From Geobacter sp. (GTDB lineage: Bacteria; Desulfobacterota; Desulfuromonadia; Geobacterales; Pseudopelobacteraceae), in assembly GCA_027346925.1 (NCBI GenBank), contig DAIERH010000014.1, positions 1 to 21,911 on the forward strand: a stretch of DNA of 21,911 nt, given 5' to 3'. Positions 1-6,488 of this stretch are shown here, one piece after another. A program made the position numbers and the translations under genes. The notes beneath the pieces are model-generated. The model worked only from the letters and a program-made list of their open reading frames with translations, ran no database searches and was not told the DNA's origin. Numbering within the stretch: position 1 is the first letter of the stretch; every line of letters begins with the position of its first letter.

Positions 1-411
1 CGGGTCGTGCACGCCGGTGACCTCGGCGCCGATCTGGTGAAACTGGCGGTAACGCCCCTTCTGGGGACGCTCATAGCGGAACATGGGACCGAGATAGTAC
101 AGCTTGGCCACGGCGTCCTGGGCGTACAGCTTGTGCTCGATAAAGGCCCGCATTACGCCGGCGGTACCCTCGGGGCGCAGGGTGACGCTGTTCTCCCCCT
201 TGTCGGTGAAGGTATACATCTCCTTCTCGACGATGTCGGTGGCATCGCCGATGGAGCGGCTGAACAGTTCGGTCTTCTCCATGACCGGTACGCGGATCTC
301 GGAGAAACCGTTCAGTTCGAACACCCGCCGGGCGGCCTGTTCGATATGCTGCCACCTGCCCGATTCCTGGGGCAGGATATCGTTAAAACCCTTGATTGCC
401 GTTATGGACAT
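1..411 (-). CDS. hisS: Histidine--tRNA ligase, N-terminal part (truncated by window edge)
   Basis: Class II aminoacyl-tRNA synthetase that charges tRNA-His with histidine in the cytoplasm. Only the first 137 codons lie in the window and the reading frame runs off position 1. The translation starts MSITAIKGFNDILPQ, the usual HisRS opening. Class II motif 1 covers about residues 40-65. The histidine/ATP-site segment TLRPEGTAG is at about residues 77-85, and motif 2, FRYERPQKGRYRQFHQ, is at residues 111-126. The ATG at 411 is preceded by GAGGAA six bases upstream, which fixes the start. The gene is transcribed away from an inverted-repeat element (456-572) and follows the GGDEF regulator on the same strand. 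Nothing in the visible part is broken. Identification is firm; completeness cannot be judged. Confidence 0.96.
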   Translation of the reverse strand, partial: MSITAIKGFNDILPQESGRWQHIEQAARRVFELNGFSEIRVPVMEKTELFSRSIGDATDIVEKEMYTFTDKGENSVTLRPEGTAGVMRAFIEHKLYAQDAVAKLYYLGPMFRYERPQKGRYRQFHQIGAEVTGVHDP

Positions 412-455
412 CGGTATTCCTCGTGGTTGTGGGATAAAAACCTTGCAGGGCCATT

Positions 456-572
456 CTCACACAAAGCCACAAAGACGCAAAGGAAATCGAAACATTGTCC
501 TGTTTTGTGCGCACGCCATTTCTCGCTCGACAACACGTCGATTTCTTTGTGTGCTTCGCGCCTTTGTGTGAG
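456..572. repeat. Imperfect inverted repeat, 32-bp arms
   Basis: Arms at 456-487 and 541-572 are inverted copies. The outer 11 bases (CTCACACAAAG) match exactly; the inner part matches with a few mismatches and a one-base slip. They enclose a 53-bp centre. The arms are built from CACAAAG/CTTTGTG words, unlike the surrounding coding sequence. I recall similar CTTTGTG-rich intergenic palindromes as dispersed repeats in Geobacter-type genomes, but copy number cannot be checked here. It fills most of the gap between the GGDEF gene and hisS and could form a large hairpin in the transcript. Confidence 0.6.
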
Positions 573-594
573 TAACTGTTTTTTCAGGAAAAAA

Positions 595-1977
595 TCAGGG
601 AGGAGATGCAAAACGCCTGACGCAGTTTCTGCCGCTGCTCTTGCCGACATACATGGCCTTGTCGGCCATCTCCAGCAGTTCCTGTTTCGACACGGTGTCC
701 TCGGGGCAGCAGGAATACCCGATGCTGCAGGTCAGATGGAGATTGTACCCTTCCGCCTCCATAAAGACGTGGGACGCGACCAGTTTGCGAATACGCTCGG
801 CCACGGTTCCGGCGGCAACGCAATTGGTTTCCACCAGGATGATGGTGTACTCATCGCCGCCGTAGCGGATTACCACGTCCACCTCGCGGACCGATTTCTT
901 GAGCAGCGCCCCCACCTCCTTGAGTACCTGACTCCCCACCAGGTGGCCATGGGTATCGTTGACCTGCTTGAAACCGTCCATATCCAGGAACAGCACGGAA
1001 AGCTGAGAGGCGTAGCGATCAACCCGCTTCAACTCGCGGTCCAGCGCCACCTCCAGGTACCGGTAATTGAACAGGCCGGAAAGATCGTCGATAAAGAGCA
1101 TATCCTTGGCCAGGGAATAGGTTTCCGCATTCTCAAACGCCAGCGATGCCTGTTCCAGCAGGAAGAGAATGTTCTTCTTCTTGGGGCGGATATCGGGCAG
1201 ACGATCACCGGTATCATTGAACAGCGCAATGACCCCCTGCAAGACATCCCCGTTGCGCACGAAAATGAGGTAGGCCTCTTTTATGCCCCCATCCCCTTCG
1301 GACGGCGACTCGGGAGTGCCCGGAAAACGTACCCGATTCATGATATGTTTGTGCGGCAGGTGTTTGAAGATGCATGCCAGGACGGCGTCCCGGTAATACA
1401 ACCCGGCACCGGCGCTCATTCCCTTGACTTCCCTGGCGTCGAGGCGCCCTTCATTCAGGAATATGCCGACGGCCCGGCCGACGCCGATCTCACGGGCAAT
1501 GGCGTCCACCAGCAGGTGATACACGCGCCCAAGTTCGAGGCATCCGGCGATCGCCTGGCTGGCCTGAAACAGGCTGAGCATGTGCTTGAGTTCTTCATTT
1601 TCGTCCACAAGGCGGCGCTGTTCCAGGCACTGGGCCACCGAGTGCCGGAATTCGTCGGGAATGACCGGCTTCACCAGATAGTCCCGGGCGCCATGCTTGA
1701 GGGCAAAGATGGCCGATTCCAGGTTGGCGTTGCCGGTCACCATGATAACATCGATGGTGGGATCGCTCTCCCTCACACGGGAAAGGACCTCCATGCCGCT
1801 GATATCCGGCATGACCAGGTCGGTGATCACCAGGGCGTAGGGCTGTTCCGACAGCATCTTCAGCCCCTGGAGGCCGCCGGAGGCGCAATCCACCTCATAT
1901 CCTTCGCCCTTCAGCAGGTCGGAGAACACTTCCCGGAAAAACCGGTCATCCTCGATGATCAGAATCCTCTCCATCAT
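595..1977 (-). CDS. Response regulator with receiver and GGDEF (diguanylate cyclase) domains
   Basis: Two-component regulator predicted to make cyclic di-GMP from two GTP in the cytoplasm. The receiver domain spans about residues 1-120, with acidic residues E9-D10-D11, phospho-acceptor D53 (in VITDLVMPD) and K103 (LVKP). A middle region of about 150 residues looks GAF-like but lacks clear signature residues. The GGDEF domain occupies about residues 300-450, with the active-site motif GGDEY at 373-377. RxxD (REVD, 364-367) lies five residues upstream, the position of the product-inhibition I-site. Y replacing F in the motif is common in active enzymes. Possible starts are GTG 1983, ATG 1977 and ATG 1974; I chose 1977 because AAGTGAG lies at suitable spacing. 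The gene stands alone with its own promoter (2023-2050). Its cognate kinase is not obvious nearby. Confidence 0.93.
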   Translation of the reverse strand: MMERILIIEDDRFFREVFSDLLKGEGYEVDCASGGLQGLKMLSEQPYALVITDLVMPDISGMEVLSRVRESDPTIDVIMVTGNANLESAIFALKHGARDYLVKPVIPDEFRHSVAQCLEQRRLVDENEELKHMLSLFQASQAIAGCLELGRVYHLLVDAIAREIGVGRAVGIFLNEGRLDAREVKGMSAGAGLYYRDAVLACIFKHLPHKHIMNRVRFPGTPESPSEGDGGIKEAYLIFVRNGDVLQGVIALFNDTGDRLPDIRPKKKNILFLLEQASLAFENAETYSLAKDMLFIDDLSGLFNYRYLEVALDRELKRVDRYASQLSVLFLDMDGFKQVNDTHGHLVGSQVLKEVGALLKKSVREVDVVIRYGGDEYTIILVETNCVAAGTVAERIRKLVASHVFMEAEGYNLHLTCSIGYSCCPEDTVSKQELLEMADKAMYVGKSSGRNCVRRFASPP

Positions 1978-2022
1978 CCGCACTCACTTCAAACCATGGG
2001 GGGTAGCATCTGCTTGATGTCT

Positions 2023-2050
2023 ATTATCCTATTTGGGAGAGCTGTGTCAA
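2023..2050 (-). promoter_or_regulatory. Sigma70-type promoter for the receiver-GGDEF gene
   Basis: On the minus strand, TTGACA (2050-2045, perfect -35) and GATAAT (2028-2023, 5/6 to the -10) are separated by 16 bases. They lie about 45 bp upstream of the GGDEF gene start, with no intervening terminator. Confidence 0.6.
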
Positions 2051-2177
2051 ACAGACTTTCAGTACCCCCATGTCCCGCAGCACAGGGCCGGCTGCGTTTG
2101 CCCGGATTGCCGGTCACGGCGTCACCACGGAAAACGGAATAAATAGCACTCCAAGGATGATCGCCGTAGTAAACGCA

Positions 2178-2318
2178 CTACTTCCCGTCAATGACCATGG
2201 CGATGATGAATATCGGGCCAGTGGGGTGCGCGAGGGTTATCGGTGAATGCTCGTGGAAGTGGTCATGAACCTCACCACACTCCCCATACTCGTGAGAATA
2301 CAGCCCCTTTTTCTTCAT
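2178..2318 (-). CDS. 46-residue His-rich small protein at the end of the cobalt-transport operon
   Basis: This small reading frame starts at the ATG that overlaps the cbiO stop codon (ATGA, 2318-2315), the same coupling used at two upstream junctions in this operon. The product begins MKKKGLYSHEYGE and contains HDHFHEHS in its middle. In total it has six histidines, one cysteine and several acidic residues in the first 35 positions, followed by a short hydrophobic stretch (GPIFIIAMVI) near the C-terminus. The histidine cluster suggests divalent-metal (cobalt) binding, but this is inference from composition and context; I do not recognise a named family. An alternative is that the frame is fortuitous sequence beyond cbiO. 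The overlap geometry, metal-ligand content and absence of any other gene down to 1984 favour a real gene. Confidence 0.5.
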   Translation of the reverse strand: MKKKGLYSHEYGECGEVHDHFHEHSPITLAHPTGPIFIIAMVIDGK

Positions 2319-3163
2319 GTCACGACTTCGTTCAGGCGTTCAACCAGTTCCTGATGACTCCGTGGATACCCTGTGCCGCTATCCAGCAATCCCAACCTGA
2401 CCAAAGAATTATGCAACTCCGCGATACGAGGAATTCCGATGCCGTGCGAGGCGAACCGGTCCAGGGCATTCGGGATATGCGGGATCTCCCAGGTGGCGTC
2501 ACACCTCCCTTTCACCAGGATGGAGATGGTTTCTGCCCATTGATAGGCAAAGTCGATGTCATGGGTGGCGATAATAATGGTCATCCCTTCGCTATGAAGC
2601 CCCTCCAGGATCCGGGTGAGTTCGGCCTGCATCCCAATATCGAGCCCGGCCATCGGTTCATCCAGAATGATCACGTCGGGCTGCATGGCGAGCACCCCGG
2701 CAATGCATACCCGCTTCTTCTGCCCGAAGCTGAGGTTGTGCACCGGTTTGTCGGCGTAATCGGTCAACCCTACGGCACGCAGCGCATCGCCAACCCGTGC
2801 CTTCACAACCTGCGTATCCAATCCAAGATTCATTGGTCCGAAGGAGACATCTTCCCGGACGCTGGCCGAAAAGAGCTGGCTGTCCGGATTCTGGAACACC
2901 AGGCCGATGCGTGAGCGCAGTTTGTGCAAACCGTTCCGGCCGTAATCCAATGTGGCACCATCGTAAAAGACGTGTCCTGACTGTGGCCGCAGGATGCCGT
3001 TAAGGTGGAGGAACATGGTGGTCTTACCGGCTCCGTTCACGCCGAGAATAGCCGTCCGACTGCCGCGCCCGATGGACAGCGAGCAGCCCTCAAGGCCGAC
3101 GCTGCCGTCGGGGTACCGGAAGCTGACCCCCTGCAACTCCAGAATGGGAGAGCTTGTCTTCAT
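2315..3163 (-). CDS. cbiO: Cobalt ECF transporter ATPase CbiO
   Basis: Cytoplasmic ATP-binding subunit that powers cobalt import together with CbiM, CbiN and CbiQ. The 282-residue protein has Walker A GVNGAGKTT at 41-49, the Q-loop at Q91 (VFQNPDSQLF), the signature LSFGQ at 144-148, Walker B plus catalytic Glu in IILDEP (D168, E169) and the H-loop His201 in ATHD. The NPDSQLF Q-loop is typical of ECF-class ATPases. The start is ATG 3163, which overlaps the cbiQ stop in an ATGA quartet; longer in-frame extensions would run into cbiQ and lack a ribosome site. Its own stop overlaps the ATG of the His-rich small ORF. Intact and standard length for the family. Confidence 0.96.
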   Translation of the reverse strand: MKTSSPILELQGVSFRYPDGSVGLEGCSLSIGRGSRTAILGVNGAGKTTMFLHLNGILRPQSGHVFYDGATLDYGRNGLHKLRSRIGLVFQNPDSQLFSASVREDVSFGPMNLGLDTQVVKARVGDALRAVGLTDYADKPVHNLSFGQKKRVCIAGVLAMQPDVIILDEPMAGLDIGMQAELTRILEGLHSEGMTIIIATHDIDFAYQWAETISILVKGRCDATWEIPHIPNALDRFASHGIGIPRIAELHNSLVRLGLLDSGTGYPRSHQELVERLNEVVT

Positions 3164-3906
3164 TGTCCTACCCCTGTCAGGGCGAGCGCAATCAGCATGC
3201 AACCGCCGATGGCTGCCACACATACACTGCGAACGGGATGGTGAAATTCGCTTTCAAGAAACTTCAGAGAACCGTCGTTGTTGCGCGCCAGCGCCGCCTG
3301 GTGCAGGTCTGTCGAACGCTGCCAGACCTGCATGGTTAAATTTGCCGTCAGAATGCCGAGGGAGCGCATGGCCAGACGTGGCGTCCCATACCCCAGCCGG
3401 GCCATCTGGGCAGTCGTCGTATCGTGGATAACCTCAATGAAGACGAAGACTGTCCGGTAACCGAGGGTCATGATATCCAGAAAGACCTCGGGGAACCTGA
3501 GCCAGCGCAGGAGGGCGATTATGTCGGTCATGGGGGTGCTCAGACAGAAGAAGAGCAGCGCCGCTATGCTGCCGAGGGAGCGACCGCAGACCAGCGCGAT
3601 ATGATCTAATTCGGTCTGCTCTGCAAGGTGAAACCGGACATGGCCGTTCCAACCGACCGAGACCATCAGGGTTGTCACAGCGATGATCAGAAAAAGCAGC
3701 TCCGGCAGAGCGACCTTGAGATAGCGCCGCAAGGGCACCCCGGCGCCCAGCACGGTTATCATCGTCACGAGACCGGTCAGGATAATGGTTGTACGTGGCG
3801 TCGACGCTAGAAAAGCCGCCACAATCCCACAGGCGGAGAAGAGCCCCTTGGCGGCGGGGGAGACCCGCCGCCACCGGTTACTGTAGGCACACTGCTCTAT
3901 CAGCAT
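3160..3906 (-). CDS. cbiQ: Cobalt ECF transporter transmembrane subunit CbiQ
   Basis: Integral membrane T component that couples CbiO ATP hydrolysis to the substrate-binding CbiM/CbiN part. The 248-residue product has several hydrophobic segments (for example in residues 20-75 and 100-125, and one close to the C-terminus). It carries the CbiQ/EcfT-type cytoplasmic region with an Ala-Arg-Leu-Gly segment (AQMARLGYG) after a long helix, where the coupling motif is expected. ATG 3906 overlaps the cbiN stop by seven bases. An upstream in-frame extension exists but only re-reads cbiN/cbiM in another frame, so it is rejected. The stop overlaps cbiO (ATGA). The identity follows from fold-type composition and gene order M-N-Q-O. 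Confidence 0.93.
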   Translation of the reverse strand: MLIEQCAYSNRWRRVSPAAKGLFSACGIVAAFLASTPRTTIILTGLVTMITVLGAGVPLRRYLKVALPELLFLIIAVTTLMVSVGWNGHVRFHLAEQTELDHIALVCGRSLGSIAALLFFCLSTPMTDIIALLRWLRFPEVFLDIMTLGYRTVFVFIEVIHDTTTAQMARLGYGTPRLAMRSLGILTANLTMQVWQRSTDLHQAALARNNDGSLKFLESEFHHPVRSVCVAAIGGCMLIALALTGVGQ

Positions 3907-4235
3907 CTGGCCGTCTTTTTGAGCGCATGTTCGTACTTGGCGCGGGTCTTGGCCGTCCCTAGCCAGTAGCCGATGAATCCGGCACCCAGGGCAGCCTGGA
4001 GAGCGAACAACAGCGACTCTATCTCGCCGCTGGGGGGCGTCATCAGCGATTTTGCCCATGGTTTGTACGTCGGGTCGATGGTGCTGATGACATCCTTGGC
4101 CTGGTCGTCGGAGCCGGTGAAGATTTCCACCTCCTTTCCGCCCGGCCCCGGTTCGGGCTTTTTGATCATCAGCAAGGGAACAGCCGCCAGGGCTACAACC
4201 AGCACCAACAGGATGAGATTCTGAAACCGTTTCAT
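3900..4235 (-). CDS. cbiN: Cobalt ECF transporter auxiliary subunit CbiN
   Basis: Small membrane subunit needed with CbiM for cobalt loading. The 111-residue protein has an N-terminal membrane helix (about residues 5-23), an extracytoplasmic loop containing TGSDDQA and IDPTYKPW, and a second helix. The near-invariant CbiN segment PPSGEIESLLFALQAALGAG precedes GYWLG. ATG 4235 has an excellent ribosome site (AGGAGGTG) and overlaps the cbiM stop as ATGA. A longer open frame upstream merely shadows cbiM. CbiN marks this as a cobalt system rather than the nickel type, which uses NikN/NikL or other auxiliaries. Confidence 0.96.
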   Translation of the reverse strand: MKRFQNLILLVLVVALAAVPLLMIKKPEPGPGGKEVEIFTGSDDQAKDVISTIDPTYKPWAKSLMTPPSGEIESLLFALQAALGAGFIGYWLGTAKTRAKYEHALKKTARC

Positions 4236-4909
4236 GCCTGCACCTCCTGTTCCGATACAACCTTCATCTCTTGCAGTTCCGCCGGATTGAAACGTTTCAG
4301 GGCGTTGAAGACCACCACGGTCAGGAGCCCCTCGCTGATGGCCAGCGGCACCTGGGTTACGGCGAAAATGCTGGCGAACTTGAGAAACGAGGCGGTAAAG
4401 CCTCCCGCCGGGTCGGGAAAGGCCAGGGCCAGTTGGACCGAGGTGGTGACGTAGGTCAGCAGGTCGCCAAGGGCGGCGGCCAGAAAGATACAAACACCGA
4501 AGGGGAGCTTGATAGTCCGTGACACCTTGAAAATCAGTGCGGCAGCAAACGGCCCGACGATGGCCATGGAGAAGATGTTGGCCCCCAGGGTGGTGAGCCC
4601 GCCGTGGGCAAGGAGCAGAGCCTGGAACAGCAACACGACAAAGCCGATGGGAGCCATGGCCGCCGGGCCGAACAGGATCGCCCCCATGCCGGTTCCGGTG
4701 GGATGGGAGCAACTCCCCGTGACCGACGGCATCTTCAGGGCCGACAGGACGAAGGTGAAGGCCGTCGCCACCCCAAGCAGCATGCGCTGTTCCGGGTTTT
4801 CTTTGATCCGTTTGTTGATGGTGCGCAGCCCCCAGGCCACGAAGGGGGCCGAGGCGACGCCCCAGCAGACGCAATGTTTTGCCGGCAGGAAACCTTCCAT
4901 GATGTGCAT
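4232..4909 (-). CDS. cbiM: Cobalt ECF transporter substrate-specific subunit CbiM
   Basis: Membrane S component that binds Co(II). The 225-residue product starts MHIMEGFLP. In CbiM/NikM proteins the free amino terminus and His2 are metal ligands, so the exact start matters; it is supported by AAAGGAG at good spacing before ATG 4909. A second conserved metal-site segment, TGSCSHPTGTG (His69), is present. The remainder is six to seven hydrophobic helices. The gene lies 27 bp downstream of the outer-membrane protein gene and is co-transcribed with it under the two riboswitches. Intact. Confidence 0.96.
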   Translation of the reverse strand: MHIMEGFLPAKHCVCWGVASAPFVAWGLRTINKRIKENPEQRMLLGVATAFTFVLSALKMPSVTGSCSHPTGTGMGAILFGPAAMAPIGFVVLLFQALLLAHGGLTTLGANIFSMAIVGPFAAALIFKVSRTIKLPFGVCIFLAAALGDLLTYVTTSVQLALAFPDPAGGFTASFLKFASIFAVTQVPLAISEGLLTVVVFNALKRFNPAELQEMKVVSEQEVQA

Positions 4910-4936
4910 AAGCTTTTCTCCTTTACGCTAAAAATT

Positions 4937-5791
4937 TCAGGGTAAATTAATAGTTAATTGGGTGGTCAGTGCTGGCTTGCCGCCTGGAAGTAGGCCGTTG
5001 TCTGCTTGAGATACCGTGTAGAATGGATTGTACACTACAACGCCTACAAGCAATGTAACCTGCTTGGTGAATGACCAGGAGCCACCAAAGCTGATTTCGC
5101 CATTAGCGTTGTTGCCACTCATGTAATCCATACCAAGCCACAGCTTGTCGGAAACTTCGCTTATGATCCGGTCCCAGGATGCCATTACGCCGCTATTGTT
5201 GTGGCTCTGATTGGATCCGACCGCCAAGGCGCGAGCTGACCCGTAGTAGCTCCCTACTGAAAGGCGGCCAATGACAGGGAGTGTTTTGGCCAGTAAGGCA
5301 TAGCTTACGTTCTGACGAGTGCTCAAACCATCAGGTTGCCTTTCTGGTTTATCATATGAGCCGAGGTTATACGCGCCGACGGCAATTGCCGGCATTCCTG
5401 AGAAAAACAGGTCTTCTGCAGTGGCAAGTTTGGCATTGAAATAAATCGGGTGATCATCGGCAACCGAACTGGTTCCTGAGGTATTGTAGTCGGCGCCTAT
5501 TTCCAGTTTTACCTTTTCAAACGGCAATACCCCCGTCTCAACGCCGGCACTAAATAAATTAGTGCCGGTATCAGGCTTTGAAGAGAATTTCGCATAGTTT
5601 GTGACGGCAATTGCCACCTCACCCAGTCCTTTTGCATCAGTTGACGGGATGTTGATTTGCGCGCTGGGGGCCGAAAAAGCAGTACTACAGGTAATGATGG
5701 CGATACAAAGCGTTATCGCCGCAGTTGTGACTGTTTGTATTGAATGATTTACGACATGACACATCACAGAAAGCTTTTGCTGTACTTTCAT
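4937..5791 (-). CDS. Predicted outer-membrane beta-barrel protein of the cobalamin-controlled operon
   Basis: The function is not established. The 284-residue product has a long N-terminal segment with a hydrophobic core (about residues 21-38), then AFSA, a plausible signal-peptidase site. The rest is rich in alternating polar/hydrophobic strands with Gly, Ser, Asn and aromatic residues, as in outer-membrane barrels (for example KVKLEIGADYN, RLSVGSYYGSA, KLWLGMDYMSG, TQLTINLP at the end). No TonB box, plug or known porin signature is visible, so it looks like a small passive channel or surface protein. ATG 5791 has a GGGGGG-rich ribosome site only about a dozen bases beyond the riboswitch. 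As the first gene before cbiM it may admit cobalt or corrinoids through the outer membrane (inference). Its base composition appears less GC-rich than the flanking genes. Confidence 0.8.
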   Translation of the reverse strand: MKVQQKLSVMCHVVNHSIQTVTTAAITLCIAIITCSTAFSAPSAQINIPSTDAKGLGEVAIAVTNYAKFSSKPDTGTNLFSAGVETGVLPFEKVKLEIGADYNTSGTSSVADDHPIYFNAKLATAEDLFFSGMPAIAVGAYNLGSYDKPERQPDGLSTRQNVSYALLAKTLPVIGRLSVGSYYGSARALAVGSNQSHNNSGVMASWDRIISEVSDKLWLGMDYMSGNNANGEISFGGSWSFTKQVTLLVGVVVYNPFYTVSQADNGLLPGGKPALTTQLTINLP

Positions 5792-5811
5792 TGTTCCCCC
5801 CTCGAAGATAG

Positions 5812-5985
5812 TGGTCTGGATAGGTCTTCCGGCTCAAGGGCTACCTACTTGCCCACCTTCCCATCATGGTATTACCCAAGACAGTGGCATTTCGGACGTT
5901 CGTTCCCTCTCACGGCTGCGGGGCAGCGGGAGAATCTCACTCCTCTTCCCTTACATCCAGCCTTGGTGCCAAATGGTTGCTGTCA
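5812..5985 (-). promoter_or_regulatory. Cobalamin riboswitch 1 (proximal, next to the gene start)
   Basis: The minus-strand RNA shows the conserved cobalamin aptamer elements in the right order: GGCACC, AAGGGAAG, a GTGAGATTCTCCC.GCTGCCCCGC core, the canonical B12 box TGCCACTG, GGGAAGGTGG, and the closing GAGCCGGAAGACCT. Its 3' end is only about 12 bases before the G-rich ribosome site of the outer-membrane protein gene, and no U-tract hairpin lies between. Control of translation initiation is therefore the likely mode. Ends are approximate because P1 is not clearly paired by eye. Confidence 0.9.
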
Positions 5986-6068
5986 GTCGTGCCTTATGCC
6001 CGCTTCACCTCCTTTTTCAGGCAACGTGTTTGTTTGACAGTGACCATTCAGCCAGCATCGGTGTGCAT

Positions 6069-6106
6069 AAAAAAAGTCCGTTTGCAATGAAGCGCAAACG
6101 GACTTT
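6069..6106 (-). terminator. Intrinsic terminator between the two cobalamin riboswitches
   Basis: A perfect 13-bp stem (arms 6106-6094 and 6085-6073; AAAGTCCGTTTGC and its complement) with an 8-nt loop is followed by a run of seven U residues in minus-strand RNA. An alternative hairpin can form just upstream: GACTTT at 6120-6115 pairs with AAAGTC at 6106-6101, occupying the 5' arm of the terminator. That gives a simple terminator/antiterminator pair downstream of riboswitch 2. Confidence 0.85.
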
Positions 6107-6165
6107 CCGTATTCAAAGTCTGCTATGGTTCTACTCTCCCTTTACCGTCGGGACTGGTGAGTGCT

Positions 6166-6325
6166 GAGATCAGGCAGGTCTTCTGGCTCGCGAATCATCC
6201 TCCGGGCACCTTCCCAGCCATTCGACCAGTGGTATGTCGCCCTTCGTCTTCGCTTACAGCGGCGGGTCCGCGGGGGATTTGCACCCCTCTTCCCTTTTCA
6301 CCCTTGCGGGCACCGTGATCCGATA
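6166..6325 (-). promoter_or_regulatory. Cobalamin riboswitch 2 (distal, promoter-side)
   Basis: A second cobalamin aptamer is on the minus strand: GGTGCCC, AAAAGGGAAG, GGTGCAAATCCCCCGCGGACCCGCC, GCTGTAAGCG, B12 box ACCACTGG, GGGAAGGTGCC, and the closing GAGCCAGAAGACCTGCC. P1 can be drawn from GATCA (about 6319-6315) with TGATC (6172-6168). It precedes the terminator at 6069-6106 by about 60 bases, which fits control of transcription termination. The B12 box differs from the GCCACTG of riboswitch 1 at its first base. Confidence 0.92.
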
Positions 6326-6355
6326 TTCAGTTGTTAACTACATATTGTAGCAACT

Positions 6356-6371
6356 TGGTATCACAATACCA
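6356..6371. promoter_or_regulatory. Perfect palindrome, candidate operator at the cobalt-operon promoter
   Basis: TGGTATCACAATACCA is a perfect 6-bp inverted repeat with a 4-bp centre. It overlaps the -10 region of the candidate promoter (6357-6384), a position at which a bound repressor would block initiation. The binding protein is unknown; the half-site resembles GntR-type operators only loosely. Confidence 0.35.
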
Positions 6372-6384
6372 GATACTGTGTCAA
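6357..6384 (-). promoter_or_regulatory. Candidate promoter for the riboswitch/cobalt-transport transcript
   Basis: On the minus strand a perfect TTGACA (6384-6379) is followed, 16 bases later, by GATACC (6362-6357), a weak -10 that is preceded by TGT (extended -10 type). Transcription would begin about 25 bases before riboswitch 2. No second convincing promoter was found between the two riboswitches, so both probably lie in one leader. Confidence 0.4.
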
Positions 6385-6488
6385 TCTACTTTTATGGAAG
6401 TTTCAAGAGCTCTTTACTCGCACAGGCGCAGAACCCAGGGCATTGTGGAGTACGTGAACAAAGCATTTGGACGCCCTGCCGAACCCGG

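Noticed and set aside
7..2142. Long plus-strand open frame opposite hisS and the GGDEF gene
   Set aside because: It is antisense to two clearly recognisable proteins, crosses the intergenic repeat, and has no recognisable domain. High GC explains the absence of stops.
3907..4260. N-terminal extension of cbiQ giving a 366-residue reading
   Set aside because: The extra segment only re-reads cbiN/cbiM in another frame and is Arg/Gly/His-rich. ATG 3906 gives a normal-length CbiQ and the expected overlap with cbiN.
5986..6165. A short gene between the two cobalamin riboswitches
   Set aside because: Only frames of a few codons are open in the minus-strand RNA. The segment holds the terminator and a GGAGG stretch with no following ORF.
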